Source: Hellea sp.
Lineage (GTDB): Bacteria; Pseudomonadota; Alphaproteobacteria; Caulobacterales; Maricaulaceae
DNA: 60,609 nt
Reading direction: 5' to 3'
Assembly (NCBI GenBank): GCA_028224375.1
Contig: JAOIVW010000019.1
Coordinates: 1 to 60,609 of the forward strand
The position numbers and the translations under genes are program-made. The first letter of the stretch is position 1, and each line of letters begins with the position of its first letter. Shown here one piece after another: positions 16,310 to 25,452 of the stretch. The notes below the pieces were generated by a model. It made no database searches. It worked only from the letters and a program-made list of their open reading frames with translations, and was not told the DNA's origin.

Positions 16310-19300
16310 CTAACTTTCACGTTTAACTCTAAACTGTACAACGTCTTTTTGAACCGCCTTCATCACGCGCGCCGCATTTTGCCCGCGAAGGAAATGGTCA
16401 TTTTCTGCTGCAAATTTTTCTGCAATTTTCTGCATGTCTTCGCGATCTTTAGGGTCTTCAAGAAACGTTTTAATTTTACTGGTGAGGGTACGTTTTGTGC
16501 TGACAACGTAGCCAATATCTTTTTCATAAAGGAAGATACGGGCTTTTAAATCTGTTTTTGGCTTAAAGGTAATGACGGGCTTTTTCAGCAAGAGGGCATC
16601 AAGACCTATATTTGAAAAACTTTGAACTACGAGGTCTGCTTGGTTTAAAAGAGCAACCGCATCGCCTTTATGGAAGACATAAATATTATTTTTTACCCCA
16701 TTATCAGCCGCTATTTGTGTGTAGCGCTCAATGTTGGCCGGGCTTTCATGAGGATGTAGTTTTACCGTGATATAAATATCTTTGCGCTCTTTCGTGGCCT
16801 GGCAAATAGACTCCAGCATAAGTTTTGAATTATCGAAGTTTGCACTTTGAGAAAAGAAAACGATATGAGTCTTTCCGCGCGGCGCGGCGTAATCCGCATT
16901 TGGTTCTTGTTTCAGACGTTCACTATATTCGAATAAGGGACCAGCGGTGCGGAGTTGATCCTCTTTCATGCCAAAGAAGCTCTGGTAGATTTCTTTATAC
17001 CAAGGGTCGTAGAGATAGGCGAAATCAGCGACAATTGGGCGATAACGCGGGTGGTTAGTGTTCGCCAAAATCAGAAAATCATAAACTGGGACGCCCGCAG
17101 CCTTAGCGCTATAGGCTGCAGCCCGGGAAATCATATGCTGATTGGGTCCGGTGAAAACATAATCGGGTAAGCCTTCGGCAAAACGAGCGCGGAAATAGCT
17201 CATGGCATCCATAATTTGCGGCAGACGCTGGGCAAGGACAGATTGCGCGCGCTCCAAAACCATATTGCGATATTGGGGAAGGTATAGGCTTTTAAAATCA
17301 TCAAAACTGCCGCCAAGCGTTTGCACAAACGGCGTCACCCATGGACGGGCATCGGGCGTGCGCGGGCGGAGAACTTGCTGGCGTAATTCGTAATTACCTT
17401 CATAAGGGGCGAAGCCACCGTCTATAATATGCTCATTAAGCTGAACATTGGCAGCAGATGTAAAGAGCTCGACGTTACTATGCGGAAGGCCTTCGCGTAC
17501 CAAAGCCTGATAGCTGTCAAAATAGCCATTAATATGTTCCAATGTCATAACAGAATAGGGACCGGATTTAACGTTCTGCATGGCCCGACCGTGAAAGTTC
17601 ATCGTCTCGGAAATCCAGCTGCCCATAGCCGACATCCAATCATCCGAGCTTTCTATCTTTTTTGGAGCGGCTAATGCTTTGGCTGATTTCGCGGCGGCGC
17701 GCATTGTCGTTAAGGCCTTGAAAAATTCCGGCGCCCGGTGAGAGCCCAGCGATAGATATACATTTTCACTACCAACAGCTTCAATGGCAGGCGCAGTCAT
17801 ATTGCCTAAAATTTGGCCCGTCTTAGTCAGCAGAATGACGCCGTCATAATCTGAGGCTGTTTTTATCAACTTTTCGCAAATACGTGCCGAGACGGCATCG
17901 CGGTAAAGAGCAAAGAAGACTGTGGCATGAGTGACTTCGACGGCGTCCACATAACGCTCAGAGACACCAGCAGCACTCAAGGCGGCACGCGCTTGATCCA
18001 GATAATGCTCGGTAAGCTTGTCGACCTCTCGGCCAATTTCCATATCTTCCGATGAATACATGGGAATAAAGTCTTCAGCTTGAACCAAGGTAGCATCGGG
18101 GGGGAATTTAACAGCATCTGTAGGCGCAACGGGGCCGCAAAGCAGCTCTTCAGTCACGCCTTCAATCTGGCGTAGGGCCTGTACACGCGCGCCCATCTCA
18201 ACTAGGCAAAGATACTTTTTACCGCTTTCAATTGTGCGGAGTTGTGACACGCCATCTATTGATTTTGCAGGCGACAAAATAGCTTCAAGCGAATGAATAC
18301 CCGAATTGAAAAAGCTATCGCGCAAATTAATAATAAAGCGAGGCGGAATACCCGCGCGGCCACCTAATGTTGCGATGAAGAAATCGAAATTTGTACGATC
18401 TCCGATAGAGGCGGCTGCATGAGAATAGGCTACGAGGGCAGATGTTGGGCAATCATTCCAATCGACCCATAGACGAATTTTTTCCAATATTTCTTCAAGC
18501 CGTGTAATCATGAAGGTATCGAATGAAACGGACCGATCTGTAATCCGGTTATAGGCTGTGCTGGAATAGGATGCTGTTAAAACCTCCGCCGCATATGAAA
18601 ACTCTGTATCATCAGCGAGTGCATCTTCGAGTGCTGTCCAGCAAGCTAAGGGTGAGCGCGCGGAGTCTCCATCGTAACTTGGATACAGCACTGGCAATGC
18701 AGAGCTAAGGGCTGTCTCGGCCTGCTCGCGTTCAGCTCGGTTACGAATAGCAGCTGGCACTAACAAGGCGTTATCAACATTGGACTTTGCGAGGTTATGT
18801 GTGAAAGGTTTTTGCAGTAAAGCCATGACCGCTGCGGCTCTGGTCATCATTTGCGGCGATAGGGCCTCAAAGTTTTGAGGTTTATCGATAAAGTACGCGG
18901 CGTCATTATAGGCACGCTCGCGTAAAATCGTGGCAAATTCCATGTCTGTCTTTTTTACCGGTGCAAACCAGCCTTGTTGTTGTAAAACAGACTCGCTTGT
19001 CGGCACAGCGCGCGCACGTGGGGTTCTTGTTGGCGGCGTCGATGTGGTTACATTAGCGGCAATAGTTTTGTGTTTCTGACCGGAGTTGAGTTTCTTAAAG
19101 GCTTTCCACTCAGCTTTTTGTTGCTCACCAGGTTGAGTTAATTGCGCAACATGACGTTGGCTTTTGACAGCGATCGCGTCAGTTAAACCTGCGGCTTTTA
19201 CAAGAGCTGCAAACACCACATCCTGCTGGGCACAGCGTCGCAGCAGAGCAGTTACCAAGACGCGGTCTTTGAAGACTAAGTTATCAAGGCGCTCTTTCGT

Positions 19301-20146
19301 CAGAAACGATCTCAAATGTGGTTTTTTCAGCAGAGTTGAAATTTTTAGTCCCGGGTCAGCTTTTCCGGCATGAAGAGTTTCATAACGGCTTAAAAGTCGG
19401 CCAACTTTTTCAGATTTTGGCATAAGCTCTGCGACATGGCTGATATTAACGCGCGTCACCCAAGCTCGAACTCCGGGAGATGCGAAACTAAGCAGTGAGA
19501 TTAAAAAGAGCGGAACAGATAATACGGCTAGTGTGATGATGGAGAAACTCCAATCAATAGTTCTGAAAATTCTTGTGAAGAAGAATCCAATAGCCGTTCG
19601 AATGGTAGTAAAGAATTTAATGACCTTAAGCCAAACACTCATGAGTCCGCTCACCGATCTTACAGGCACGATAAACACGGACTCTGGGAGCGAATCTTGG
19701 TCGACATTTTCGAGCGTAGATACTCTGTCAACAATCGCGGGACGGTTACGGTATGACAACCAAACATTCTCAGCTTGATAAATACGGCGGAACAAAGATG
19801 TGACAGGGACGCGGTCTTTGATGGGTAGATATTCGAACCAATTCGCGGCTAAAAGGTCGACTAATATTCCATTCCCAGCGATAAAATTTTGGAAGCGCTC
19901 CATATGTTCATGCGATTCAGCAAAATAGCGTTCAAATTGAACATAGGGTTTTGCTGCCAGAGGCCCGCGCCATTGCCGAGCCTGCATTTCTAAAAACATG
20001 AAACGAGAGCAAAGCCGCCACAGAGGACTGTTGGTCGCTTTTGATGAAAAGCGAGTCAAACCCCATAAAAATGTGCGGTTGATAAACGACAAAAGGACGA
20101 GCCGAAAACTCGTCCGTTGCGCTTCATGCTCGTTAGAATACGTCAC
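16310..20146 (-). CDS. Giant GT-B-like surface-glycan transferase (1278 aa)
   Basis: The protein has a region of about 170 residues with a basic N-terminus, a strongly hydrophobic stretch (about 199-223) that may anchor it in the membrane, a long middle part without recognised motifs, and a C-terminal GT-B-like donor domain. That domain carries VKLHPHES (KLHP 1129-1132), DLVVQSFSN (SFSN 1176-1179) and LKKPVITF, the pattern of CDP-glycerol transferase/polysialyltransferase-like enzymes and of the 792-aa protein in this locus. The middle region has a second possible nucleotide-fold segment (GVILLTKTGQILGNM). The start is a GTG; an upstream ATG is out of frame and stops at once. It is probably a capsule-type polymerase or transferase, substrate unknown. 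Confidence 0.65.
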   Translation of the reverse strand: MTYSNEHEAQRTSFRLVLLSFINRTFLWGLTRFSSKATNSPLWRLCSRFMFLEMQARQWRGPLAAKPYVQFERYFAESHEHMERFQNFIAGNGILVDLLAANWFEYLPIKDRVPVTSLFRRIYQAENVWLSYRNRPAIVDRVSTLENVDQDSLPESVFIVPVRSVSGLMSVWLKVIKFFTTIRTAIGFFFTRIFRTIDWSFSIITLAVLSVPLFLISLLSFASPGVRAWVTRVNISHVAELMPKSEKVGRLLSRYETLHAGKADPGLKISTLLKKPHLRSFLTKERLDNLVFKDRVLVTALLRRCAQQDVVFAALVKAAGLTDAIAVKSQRHVAQLTQPGEQQKAEWKAFKKLNSGQKHKTIAANVTTSTPPTRTPRARAVPTSESVLQQQGWFAPVKKTDMEFATILRERAYNDAAYFIDKPQNFEALSPQMMTRAAAVMALLQKPFTHNLAKSNVDNALLVPAAIRNRAEREQAETALSSALPVLYPSYDGDSARSPLACWTALEDALADDTEFSYAAEVLTASYSSTAYNRITDRSVSFDTFMITRLEEILEKIRLWVDWNDCPTSALVAYSHAAASIGDRTNFDFFIATLGGRAGIPPRFIINLRDSFFNSGIHSLEAILSPAKSIDGVSQLRTIESGKKYLCLVEMGARVQALRQIEGVTEELLCGPVAPTDAVKFPPDATLVQAEDFIPMYSSEDMEIGREVDKLTEHYLDQARAALSAAGVSERYVDAVEVTHATVFFALYRDAVSARICEKLIKTASDYDGVILLTKTGQILGNMTAPAIEAVGSENVYLSLGSHRAPEFFKALTTMRAAAKSAKALAAPKKIESSDDWMSAMGSWISETMNFHGRAMQNVKSGPYSVMTLEHINGYFDSYQALVREGLPHSNVELFTSAANVQLNEHIIDGGFAPYEGNYELRQQVLRPRTPDARPWVTPFVQTLGGSFDDFKSLYLPQYRNMVLERAQSVLAQRLPQIMDAMSYFRARFAEGLPDYVFTGPNQHMISRAAAYSAKAAGVPVYDFLILANTNHPRYRPIVADFAYLYDPWYKEIYQSFFGMKEDQLRTAGPLFEYSERLKQEPNADYAAPRGKTHIVFFSQSANFDNSKLMLESICQATKERKDIYITVKLHPHESPANIERYTQIAADNGVKNNIYVFHKGDAVALLNQADLVVQSFSNIGLDALLLKKPVITFKPKTDLKARIFLYEKDIGYVVSTKRTLTSKIKTFLEDPKDREDMQKIAEKFAAENDHFLRGQNAARVMKAVQKDVVQFRVKRES

Positions 20147-20207
20147 AAAACCATCTTAGTAATATTGCCGGTCACAAAGATAAACTCTTTGCGAAGACGT
20201 TTGAACT

Positions 20208-20375
20208 CTAACGCTTAATCGCGGCGCGAAGTTTTGTATATTCAGCTTGGCTTTTCATTTTACGCACATTGGCTTCAATGATGTCAGCCCGGTATTGTGC
20301 AATAGAGGCTTCGAGTGCCAATTCTTCGCTGAGTGACTTCAGCTCAGATACTGATTTTTTTGCAACTTGTCTCAT
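20208..20375 (-). CDS. 55-aa basic helical microprotein
   Basis: An ATG at 20375 with a good ribosome binding site (GGAG 8 nt upstream) opens a 55-codon frame ending in TAG. The product starts MRQVAKKSVSELKSLSEEL and is almost entirely predicted helix, with regular charged residues and no membrane segment. It could form a short coiled coil. It lies between two large transferase genes on the same strand, 61 bp before the GTG of the 1278-aa gene. I do not recognise a family. Coding status rests on the ribosome binding site, codon-like composition and operon position. Confidence 0.6.
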   Translation of the reverse strand: MRQVAKKSVSELKSLSEELALEASIAQYRADIIEANVRKMKSQAEYTKLRAAIKR

Positions 20376-20535
20376 GAGGTTTACTCCAAAATTTTATTTG
20401 TCTTAACCCAAGAACCCCGCCCTTGGTATTGAGGGGCTTCTAGTCAATAGTTAAGCAGGAAACAATTGAAAAATTCAGACAGGGGAATGCTTGGCTTTGT
20501 TAACGTCTCAGATGATATTTCAACCGCTTGTGGCC
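20376..20535. other. 160-bp intergenic spacer in the glycan operon
   Basis: No gene is seen. On the minus strand a CCAAG/CTTGG arm pair could form a weak hairpin, without a T-run. The spacer may hold a promoter for the microprotein and the 1278-aa gene, but no clear -35/-10 pair was found. Confidence 0.4.
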
Positions 20536-22587
20536 TTAAATGTCATCAAAATTGGCAGGAGTGAGGGAATTGAAAATCTCACTTGGAAAACGTCCAGGCA
20601 TTAGTTTTTCAATAAAAGGCGTCTCAAAGCTGATGACACCCTCAGTATCAATAAATGTTTGAACGATGCGATGTGCAGCTGTTTCTGTTGAACCATCATT
20701 CAGCCGTGCTAGGAAGGTTTTACGCCGCACTTGAATGTCCTCTGGAACATAGCCATCGTCAAGCAGGGTGCTGCTAAGGACATCCTGTAATTCAATTTCA
20801 GATGTCACAGTAAAACCAACCCCTGCCTCGATAGAAGTGACAGAATCATCACTAATTGAAGCCTGAATAATGGGCACGCCTGTTGAAATTGCGCTGTAAA
20901 CCAATGAGGGCTTATTTGTCACGACGACATCACTACTGATGAGGGCAGCATTGATGAGGTCTTTCTCTTCAGCAATACTGACATGTTCCCATTTCTGGGC
21001 TTTTGCCATATTCTTAAATAATGTGAGATCTTTCGTGCCGCTACGGTTCGTGCGGGCTAGAACGATATCAATATCTTGAGAAGCGCCCCACCGTAATATA
21101 CGCGCAATCCAAGGGTCTTCGTCGTCGGCGGACGCTCGGCTTGTCAAAATCGTGACAATTGGTCGTCGTGCCGAGATATCTAAAACGCTTACCAGTTTTA
21201 GCCTTTCATCATCTTTATTGGCTTGTATGAGGGCGTCCAGCGCTGGTATTCCTACAACCTTAGCCTCGGCGGCAATATCGCTATTACGAGTCTTGAGAAT
21301 ATCGATTTCATGCTGTCCACCTGCCAAAAGTATCGCAGGTGCCACAAATGGTAAGGTGCGTTCGCTGGCATTTAGGAAAGATGAAAAGCTATAAAAGGGC
21401 CTTGCGCGCGTTCCGCACGCTGCCACAGCTAAATAGGCTAAAGGGTTCGTATCAGGAGACTGTGTCATATAGACTGAACTTGCTTTTGTGCGGCCAATCA
21501 TAACATTGAAAGCGGTGTGGAATGTGAGGAGCTGATTGATTGACCGCTTCATATAGGATTTGGAATGCGACGCGATAAGCGGGGCCCAACTCACGGGCGG
21601 TGTGAGGCCCAGACAGCTGGCTTCAATTCTATCGCTAATCGCGTCTTGGATACGTAGATGTTGCTCTTCGTCTTTGATTGAGAATTGCTGATTGACTGAG
21701 GCGACATTCCATTTTTCAGCTAATTTACGGCCTTTATAAAGGTCTGTACTAAATCCACCGGACATCAACACGGCGGCATTAACTTTGCGGTTTTGAAGTT
21801 CGTCTAGTATGGGCAATATGTTCTGATGAAACATAGCATTATCAGTAAGGTGTAAAAGTAAAACATCCGCAGGCGAGGGCTGTTCCCCTTTAATGGCGCC
21901 AAAATCTCCCGCTAATGTTTCAAGCTCAAAGTTCTTGGGGGAAAGGTCAAGACTATGACGCCGCTGTCCCAACTTTGCGCGTAATGTCGTAATATCTGCC
22001 ACATTGACGTTCTCGACGAGGCCATTTTTAATACGGCCTACCCCATTGACGATGACGCGTCCACGGCGTTGTAGGTCTATCAGGCGCGATAAAACGGCCT
22101 TCTCGACAATTGAAATTGCGCTGCTAACGACAACAATAGACTTGTAGTCCTCTTTTAGAATACGGCGTAGGCGATGCGCGGCATATAACTCGCGGAATAT
22201 CAATGGGCGTAACCCTAGGGCCCAAGCAGAGCCCGTGGGCACTTTGGACACGCGGACATCATCCAGCGCTAGGCCTATGGTCGAAATGTCATAATTAACG
22301 AGTGAGAATAATTCACGCTCTGTTTCAGAGTCTAGGTTTCGGGAATCTGACAAACTCATGAGGTTTTGAGGGCTTTGACGCCGGACATAGTCCATTAATT
22401 TGCCGCCAAAATTTAGCACGAGTGTGGCGTCGGATTCTTTTATAATTCGCGCCGCGTATCCTGTTAGCGGCGCGTCCAATGCTGTTGGCGGTATGGATAG
22501 AAAAACAATATTACAGGGTGCAGCTTTATTCTGAGCAGAACTAGCCTCATCTGTAATAGGGGGCGTATTCTCTACGTCACCGGACAT
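20536..22587 (-). CDS. GT-B-like protein of the glycan locus (683 aa)
   Basis: The 683-aa soluble protein has a C-terminal Rossmann-like domain with PIVTILTSRAS, SSDVVVTNKPSLVYSAISTG and VPIIQASISD. These resemble the nucleotide-binding half of GT-B transferases or nucleotide-sugar 2-epimerases, in which a Ser/Thr-rich loop precedes a helix and the V-P-I-I strand. It lacks the KLHP motif of the two other large proteins here. The N-terminal half (about 1-330) is a second alpha/beta region. It overlaps the Gfo/Idh-like gene by 16 nt, so the two are probably co-translated. Exact activity is unknown. Confidence 0.55.
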   Translation of the reverse strand: MSGDVENTPPITDEASSAQNKAAPCNIVFLSIPPTALDAPLTGYAARIIKESDATLVLNFGGKLMDYVRRQSPQNLMSLSDSRNLDSETERELFSLVNYDISTIGLALDDVRVSKVPTGSAWALGLRPLIFRELYAAHRLRRILKEDYKSIVVVSSAISIVEKAVLSRLIDLQRRGRVIVNGVGRIKNGLVENVNVADITTLRAKLGQRRHSLDLSPKNFELETLAGDFGAIKGEQPSPADVLLLHLTDNAMFHQNILPILDELQNRKVNAAVLMSGGFSTDLYKGRKLAEKWNVASVNQQFSIKDEEQHLRIQDAISDRIEASCLGLTPPVSWAPLIASHSKSYMKRSINQLLTFHTAFNVMIGRTKASSVYMTQSPDTNPLAYLAVAACGTRARPFYSFSSFLNASERTLPFVAPAILLAGGQHEIDILKTRNSDIAAEAKVVGIPALDALIQANKDDERLKLVSVLDISARRPIVTILTSRASADDEDPWIARILRWGASQDIDIVLARTNRSGTKDLTLFKNMAKAQKWEHVSIAEEKDLINAALISSDVVVTNKPSLVYSAISTGVPIIQASISDDSVTSIEAGVGFTVTSEIELQDVLSSTLLDDGYVPEDIQVRRKTFLARLNDGSTETAAHRIVQTFIDTEGVISFETPFIEKLMPGRFPSEIFNSLTPANFDDI

Positions 22588-23528
22588 TGAACCTCACTGT
22601 TTCCCGCCCCGTAAAATACGTCATTTAAGGCCTTGAACATGACACGATGTTGATGAACGGAGTCTGTATAACGCGGCAAATCAGAACGGCCGTGTTTCAG
22701 AATTTTCACCAATGGCTGAGTTAGCTGACTTGTATATAGCATAGGAAAAGGCGCCTCTTCACCGTCATTTATAGCGATTGTTTTACCTTCTGCAATAAGG
22801 TAGCGATCATCGCCTGCCTCAATTTTTACGGAGATTGAATGTCCGTCTTTGGGCAGGGAGGTGAGTGAGATTGTTCCGCCAGACGCCATCTTGCCGCGCA
22901 GCGTCCCCGTGATTTCCTTATAACCTGCGCGTTTAGACTCGCGAATGGCGGCTGTGTCTGTGTCCATAGTCAGTTCTGTGACCGCTTCGCCGGATAAAAA
23001 CTCAAGTGCTGCAATAAAATGAATAGCGTTACAGCCCAAACCCCAATCAGAGCCGGAGACAGTGTAAGACTTAACCTTTTTGCCGCCGAGTGTTTGTTTT
23101 AACTGCTGATATCCTGGCCAGATATTGCGCGAGCAATTCACCCAACACGGTACACCTAAGTCATCTAAAATAGCTTGAACCGTATCAAATTCTTCAAACT
23201 TATTAAACAGGATTTTCTCTAGAATAATCGCCTTGGGTTTGCAGTGTTCTAACACAGAGGTCAGGGCCGCCAAGCGGTTCGCCGCATCTACCGAGACGAT
23301 AAGCAGCTCTGTCTTCGCAGGCAGGTCAGCTGCATCCGTTGACATATGTAGGGCATGCCCGCCTTTGTTTTCCTGATGAAAGCGCTCAGTCGATAAATCG
23401 AGTGAGCTCTGAAAAGGGTCAACGCCATATATATCGAGGGTACCAATATCTGCATCTTGAATGTTAGAGACGGATTGTAACAGGCGGCTTCCGATATTGC
23501 CGCAGCCTGAAATAACGATATTGGGCAT
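22572..23528 (-). CDS. Gfo/Idh/MocA-like NAD(P)-binding oxidoreductase
   Basis: The 318-aa protein has an N-terminal Rossmann fold, SGCGNIGSR (7-15), and a mixed alpha/beta C-terminal domain like sugar dehydrogenases of the Gfo/Idh/MocA group. The frame extends upstream to a TTG (23543), but the ATG at 23528 has AGGA 6 nt upstream and starts directly before the first beta strand. The catalytic E-K-P motif of the family is not obvious: the equivalent stretch reads AIILEKILF. Cofactor binding is therefore better supported than a specific reaction. It starts the glycan gene set that runs leftwards and overlaps the 683-aa gene. Confidence 0.7.
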   Translation of the reverse strand: MPNIVISGCGNIGSRLLQSVSNIQDADIGTLDIYGVDPFQSSLDLSTERFHQENKGGHALHMSTDAADLPAKTELLIVSVDAANRLAALTSVLEHCKPKAIILEKILFNKFEEFDTVQAILDDLGVPCWVNCSRNIWPGYQQLKQTLGGKKVKSYTVSGSDWGLGCNAIHFIAALEFLSGEAVTELTMDTDTAAIRESKRAGYKEITGTLRGKMASGGTISLTSLPKDGHSISVKIEAGDDRYLIAEGKTIAINDGEEAPFPMLYTSQLTQPLVKILKHGRSDLPRYTDSVHQHRVMFKALNDVFYGAGNSEVQCPVT

Positions 23529-23593
23529 GGTAAGTCCTTGCAAATTTTCTCGTCTTTAAGGCAGGACAAGGCGCGCATCAATAGCGCGTTACC

Positions 23594-24451
23594 TTACGTT
23601 TTATCAAACTTGTCTTTACGCCTGACCCCGAAGAGAAGCCGTGTTTCAAGCCGCCCTCTGAGGGCCGCGTAATAAGCTTTTAGGAAGTCCAAATCGACTT
23701 CGGACATGCCTTTGGACCAGTTGATTTTATTGCGGATGCGTTCGGCGACATCCATGACGGTTTGCTGTTCATTGGCGCGAATAACATTTTCAAGCACATG
23801 CAATTCATGCACGCCATAAGCTTCGACTTGCTCGGGCGTGAAGACATAGGCGCTATCCAGATCAACTTTCTCGGAAGCCAAATCTTTTGCAAGTATGGGC
23901 TTGGGTGCGCGCACGACCCATGTTCCTGCGATTAAGTCGCCAGCGCGCAGGCGGTCTTTATTAAAGAGCGGGAAGAATAGAAAGATGCCGCTCCAGAGCA
24001 GACCGAGCAAAGATATCCAACCATCTACTGAGTCCCCGCTCATGAACAAAAAAGATAGAGGCAGATTGATTTCAATCTCTCGCATGGCATTACGGGCAAA
24101 AACAGCATTAGCCGTCAGCCGCGCTTGAGTGCGAGACGCGACACGAATTTTACTCATACGCTTTCCGGGTGTCGCGGCTTTGGGCCCCATTTCAAAAAAC
24201 ATGTAATAGAAGTTACGAACGAAAAAATTTATGAGAATAAATATCGTAATCGCGACTTCAGGCCCTGCAGAAAGACCGCCAAAAATAATAATGAAAAACG
24301 CGGCTATCAGGCCGACATTGATGATAATCTGATCAATCACATAAGCGCCAATCCGCGCGCCAATATCTGCGAGCTGCACCTGCAGGTCTATACCTTCGGG
24401 CGTGATGAGACGCCTTTGGTCTACGCGGCGCTGTGAGATGACGCCGGCCAT
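23594..24451 (-). CDS. RDD-family membrane protein
   Basis: The 285-aa protein begins with the RDD-type helix (DIGARIGAYVIDQIIINVG, residues 28-46) and has three to four transmembrane segments up to about residue 175, then a soluble tail of about 110 residues. RDD proteins are poorly defined; some act as ion exchangers and many sit with SpoIIM, DUF58 and MoxR genes as here. The start codon shares one base with the stop of the SpoIIM gene (TAATG), showing it is the last gene of the coupled MoxR operon. A 65-bp gap separates it from the Gfo/Idh gene. Confidence 0.85.
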   Translation of the reverse strand: MAGVISQRRVDQRRLITPEGIDLQVQLADIGARIGAYVIDQIIINVGLIAAFFIIIFGGLSAGPEVAITIFILINFFVRNFYYMFFEMGPKAATPGKRMSKIRVASRTQARLTANAVFARNAMREIEINLPLSFLFMSGDSVDGWISLLGLLWSGIFLFFPLFNKDRLRAGDLIAGTWVVRAPKPILAKDLASEKVDLDSAYVFTPEQVEAYGVHELHVLENVIRANEQQTVMDVAERIRNKINWSKGMSEVDLDFLKAYYAALRGRLETRLLFGVRRKDKFDKT

Positions 24452-25452
24452 TAGAGCTTATCCTCTACGCGGCGCGGCCCATAGAAATAGAGCAGCCAGA
24501 TTGAGAGCGTGCCGAGACCTATACCGTAGCGCAGCAAATCATTCGTAACGAGCTGCCGCCCAAACCCTTCGAGCAATCCTGCGAAGAATAACATAATCAC
24601 AACCCCTGCCATAAGCAGTGAGGCCGTGCCCCCCGCCTTGGAGGCAGACTCTGTTCGGGTCAGCTCGCCCGGGAAGGCGACCGCCTTTCCGATATGCATT
24701 CCTGCGGCTCCTGCAAGGATAATCGCGAAAATTTCCGTCGCGCCGTGAATAATCAACCAGCCGCCAACTTCAAATCCCAAACTCTTTTCAGAAAAAATGG
24801 CAATGAAACTGCCCAGAATAAATCCATTATAGAGCAGCAAGATGGCTGTCGGGATGCAAAAGGCAAAGCCGAGCGCGAAGGCAAACATCGCGACCTTGGA
24901 ATTATGGCTAAACAGGAATGAGGCGAATATGCCTAGGCCGTCTGACCCGCCTTCATGATAGAGCGTTTCGCGCAAAACCTCAGCCGAAGCGGCAGGGGTG
25001 CGCCCGTCCGCCATGTTGTCGGGCATGAAGGTGTAAAACCAATCAGGATTATTTTTTACCAGAATAAAGGCCAGCACCGCCGCCAATAAAGTTAGCGCTG
25101 CCGAAATGGCAGTTTCTTTCCAGAGTGCTTTGGCGGCTAAAGGCCAATCGCGCAGAAAAAATGTGGAGATACGTTTGCCGAGGCTCACTTGTGACCCATA
25201 AAGAATGTAATAGGCCCGCGCGGAGAGGCTTTCCAAATAAACAATAACCCCTTGGTCAAGTGAGGTTGCGCGCGCGACAGAGAGCGATGAAAGCGTCGAG
25301 CGATAAAGGCGCGGCAGAGCGACAATTTGATTATCCGAGAGCGATTTCATCCCACGGCCTTCAATAGCTTTGAGGATGGTTTCAAGCTCGCGCCAACTTT
25401 GCTCACGCTCAGTGCGAAAGCGGTGGCTTTTTAATGTCATCTGACCGACCAT
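24451..25452 (-). CDS. SpoIIM/DUF95-family membrane protein
   Basis: The 333-aa protein has a soluble N-terminal 100 residues, then about five transmembrane helices. The family hallmark HGATEIFAIILAGAAGMHIG (usually HGxxE.....AG..G) is present near residues 225-250. In spore formers SpoIIM works in septal peptidoglycan remodelling. In proteobacteria the paralogue occurs beside RDD, DUF58 and MoxR genes and its role is unknown. Both ends are coupled by TAATG overlaps. No spore genes are nearby. Confidence 0.85.
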   Translation of the reverse strand: MVGQMTLKSHRFRTEREQSWRELETILKAIEGRGMKSLSDNQIVALPRLYRSTLSSLSVARATSLDQGVIVYLESLSARAYYILYGSQVSLGKRISTFFLRDWPLAAKALWKETAISAALTLLAAVLAFILVKNNPDWFYTFMPDNMADGRTPAASAEVLRETLYHEGGSDGLGIFASFLFSHNSKVAMFAFALGFAFCIPTAILLLYNGFILGSFIAIFSEKSLGFEVGGWLIIHGATEIFAIILAGAAGMHIGKAVAFPGELTRTESASKAGGTASLLMAGVVIMLFFAGLLEGFGRQLVTNDLLRYGIGLGTLSIWLLYFYGPRRVEDKL

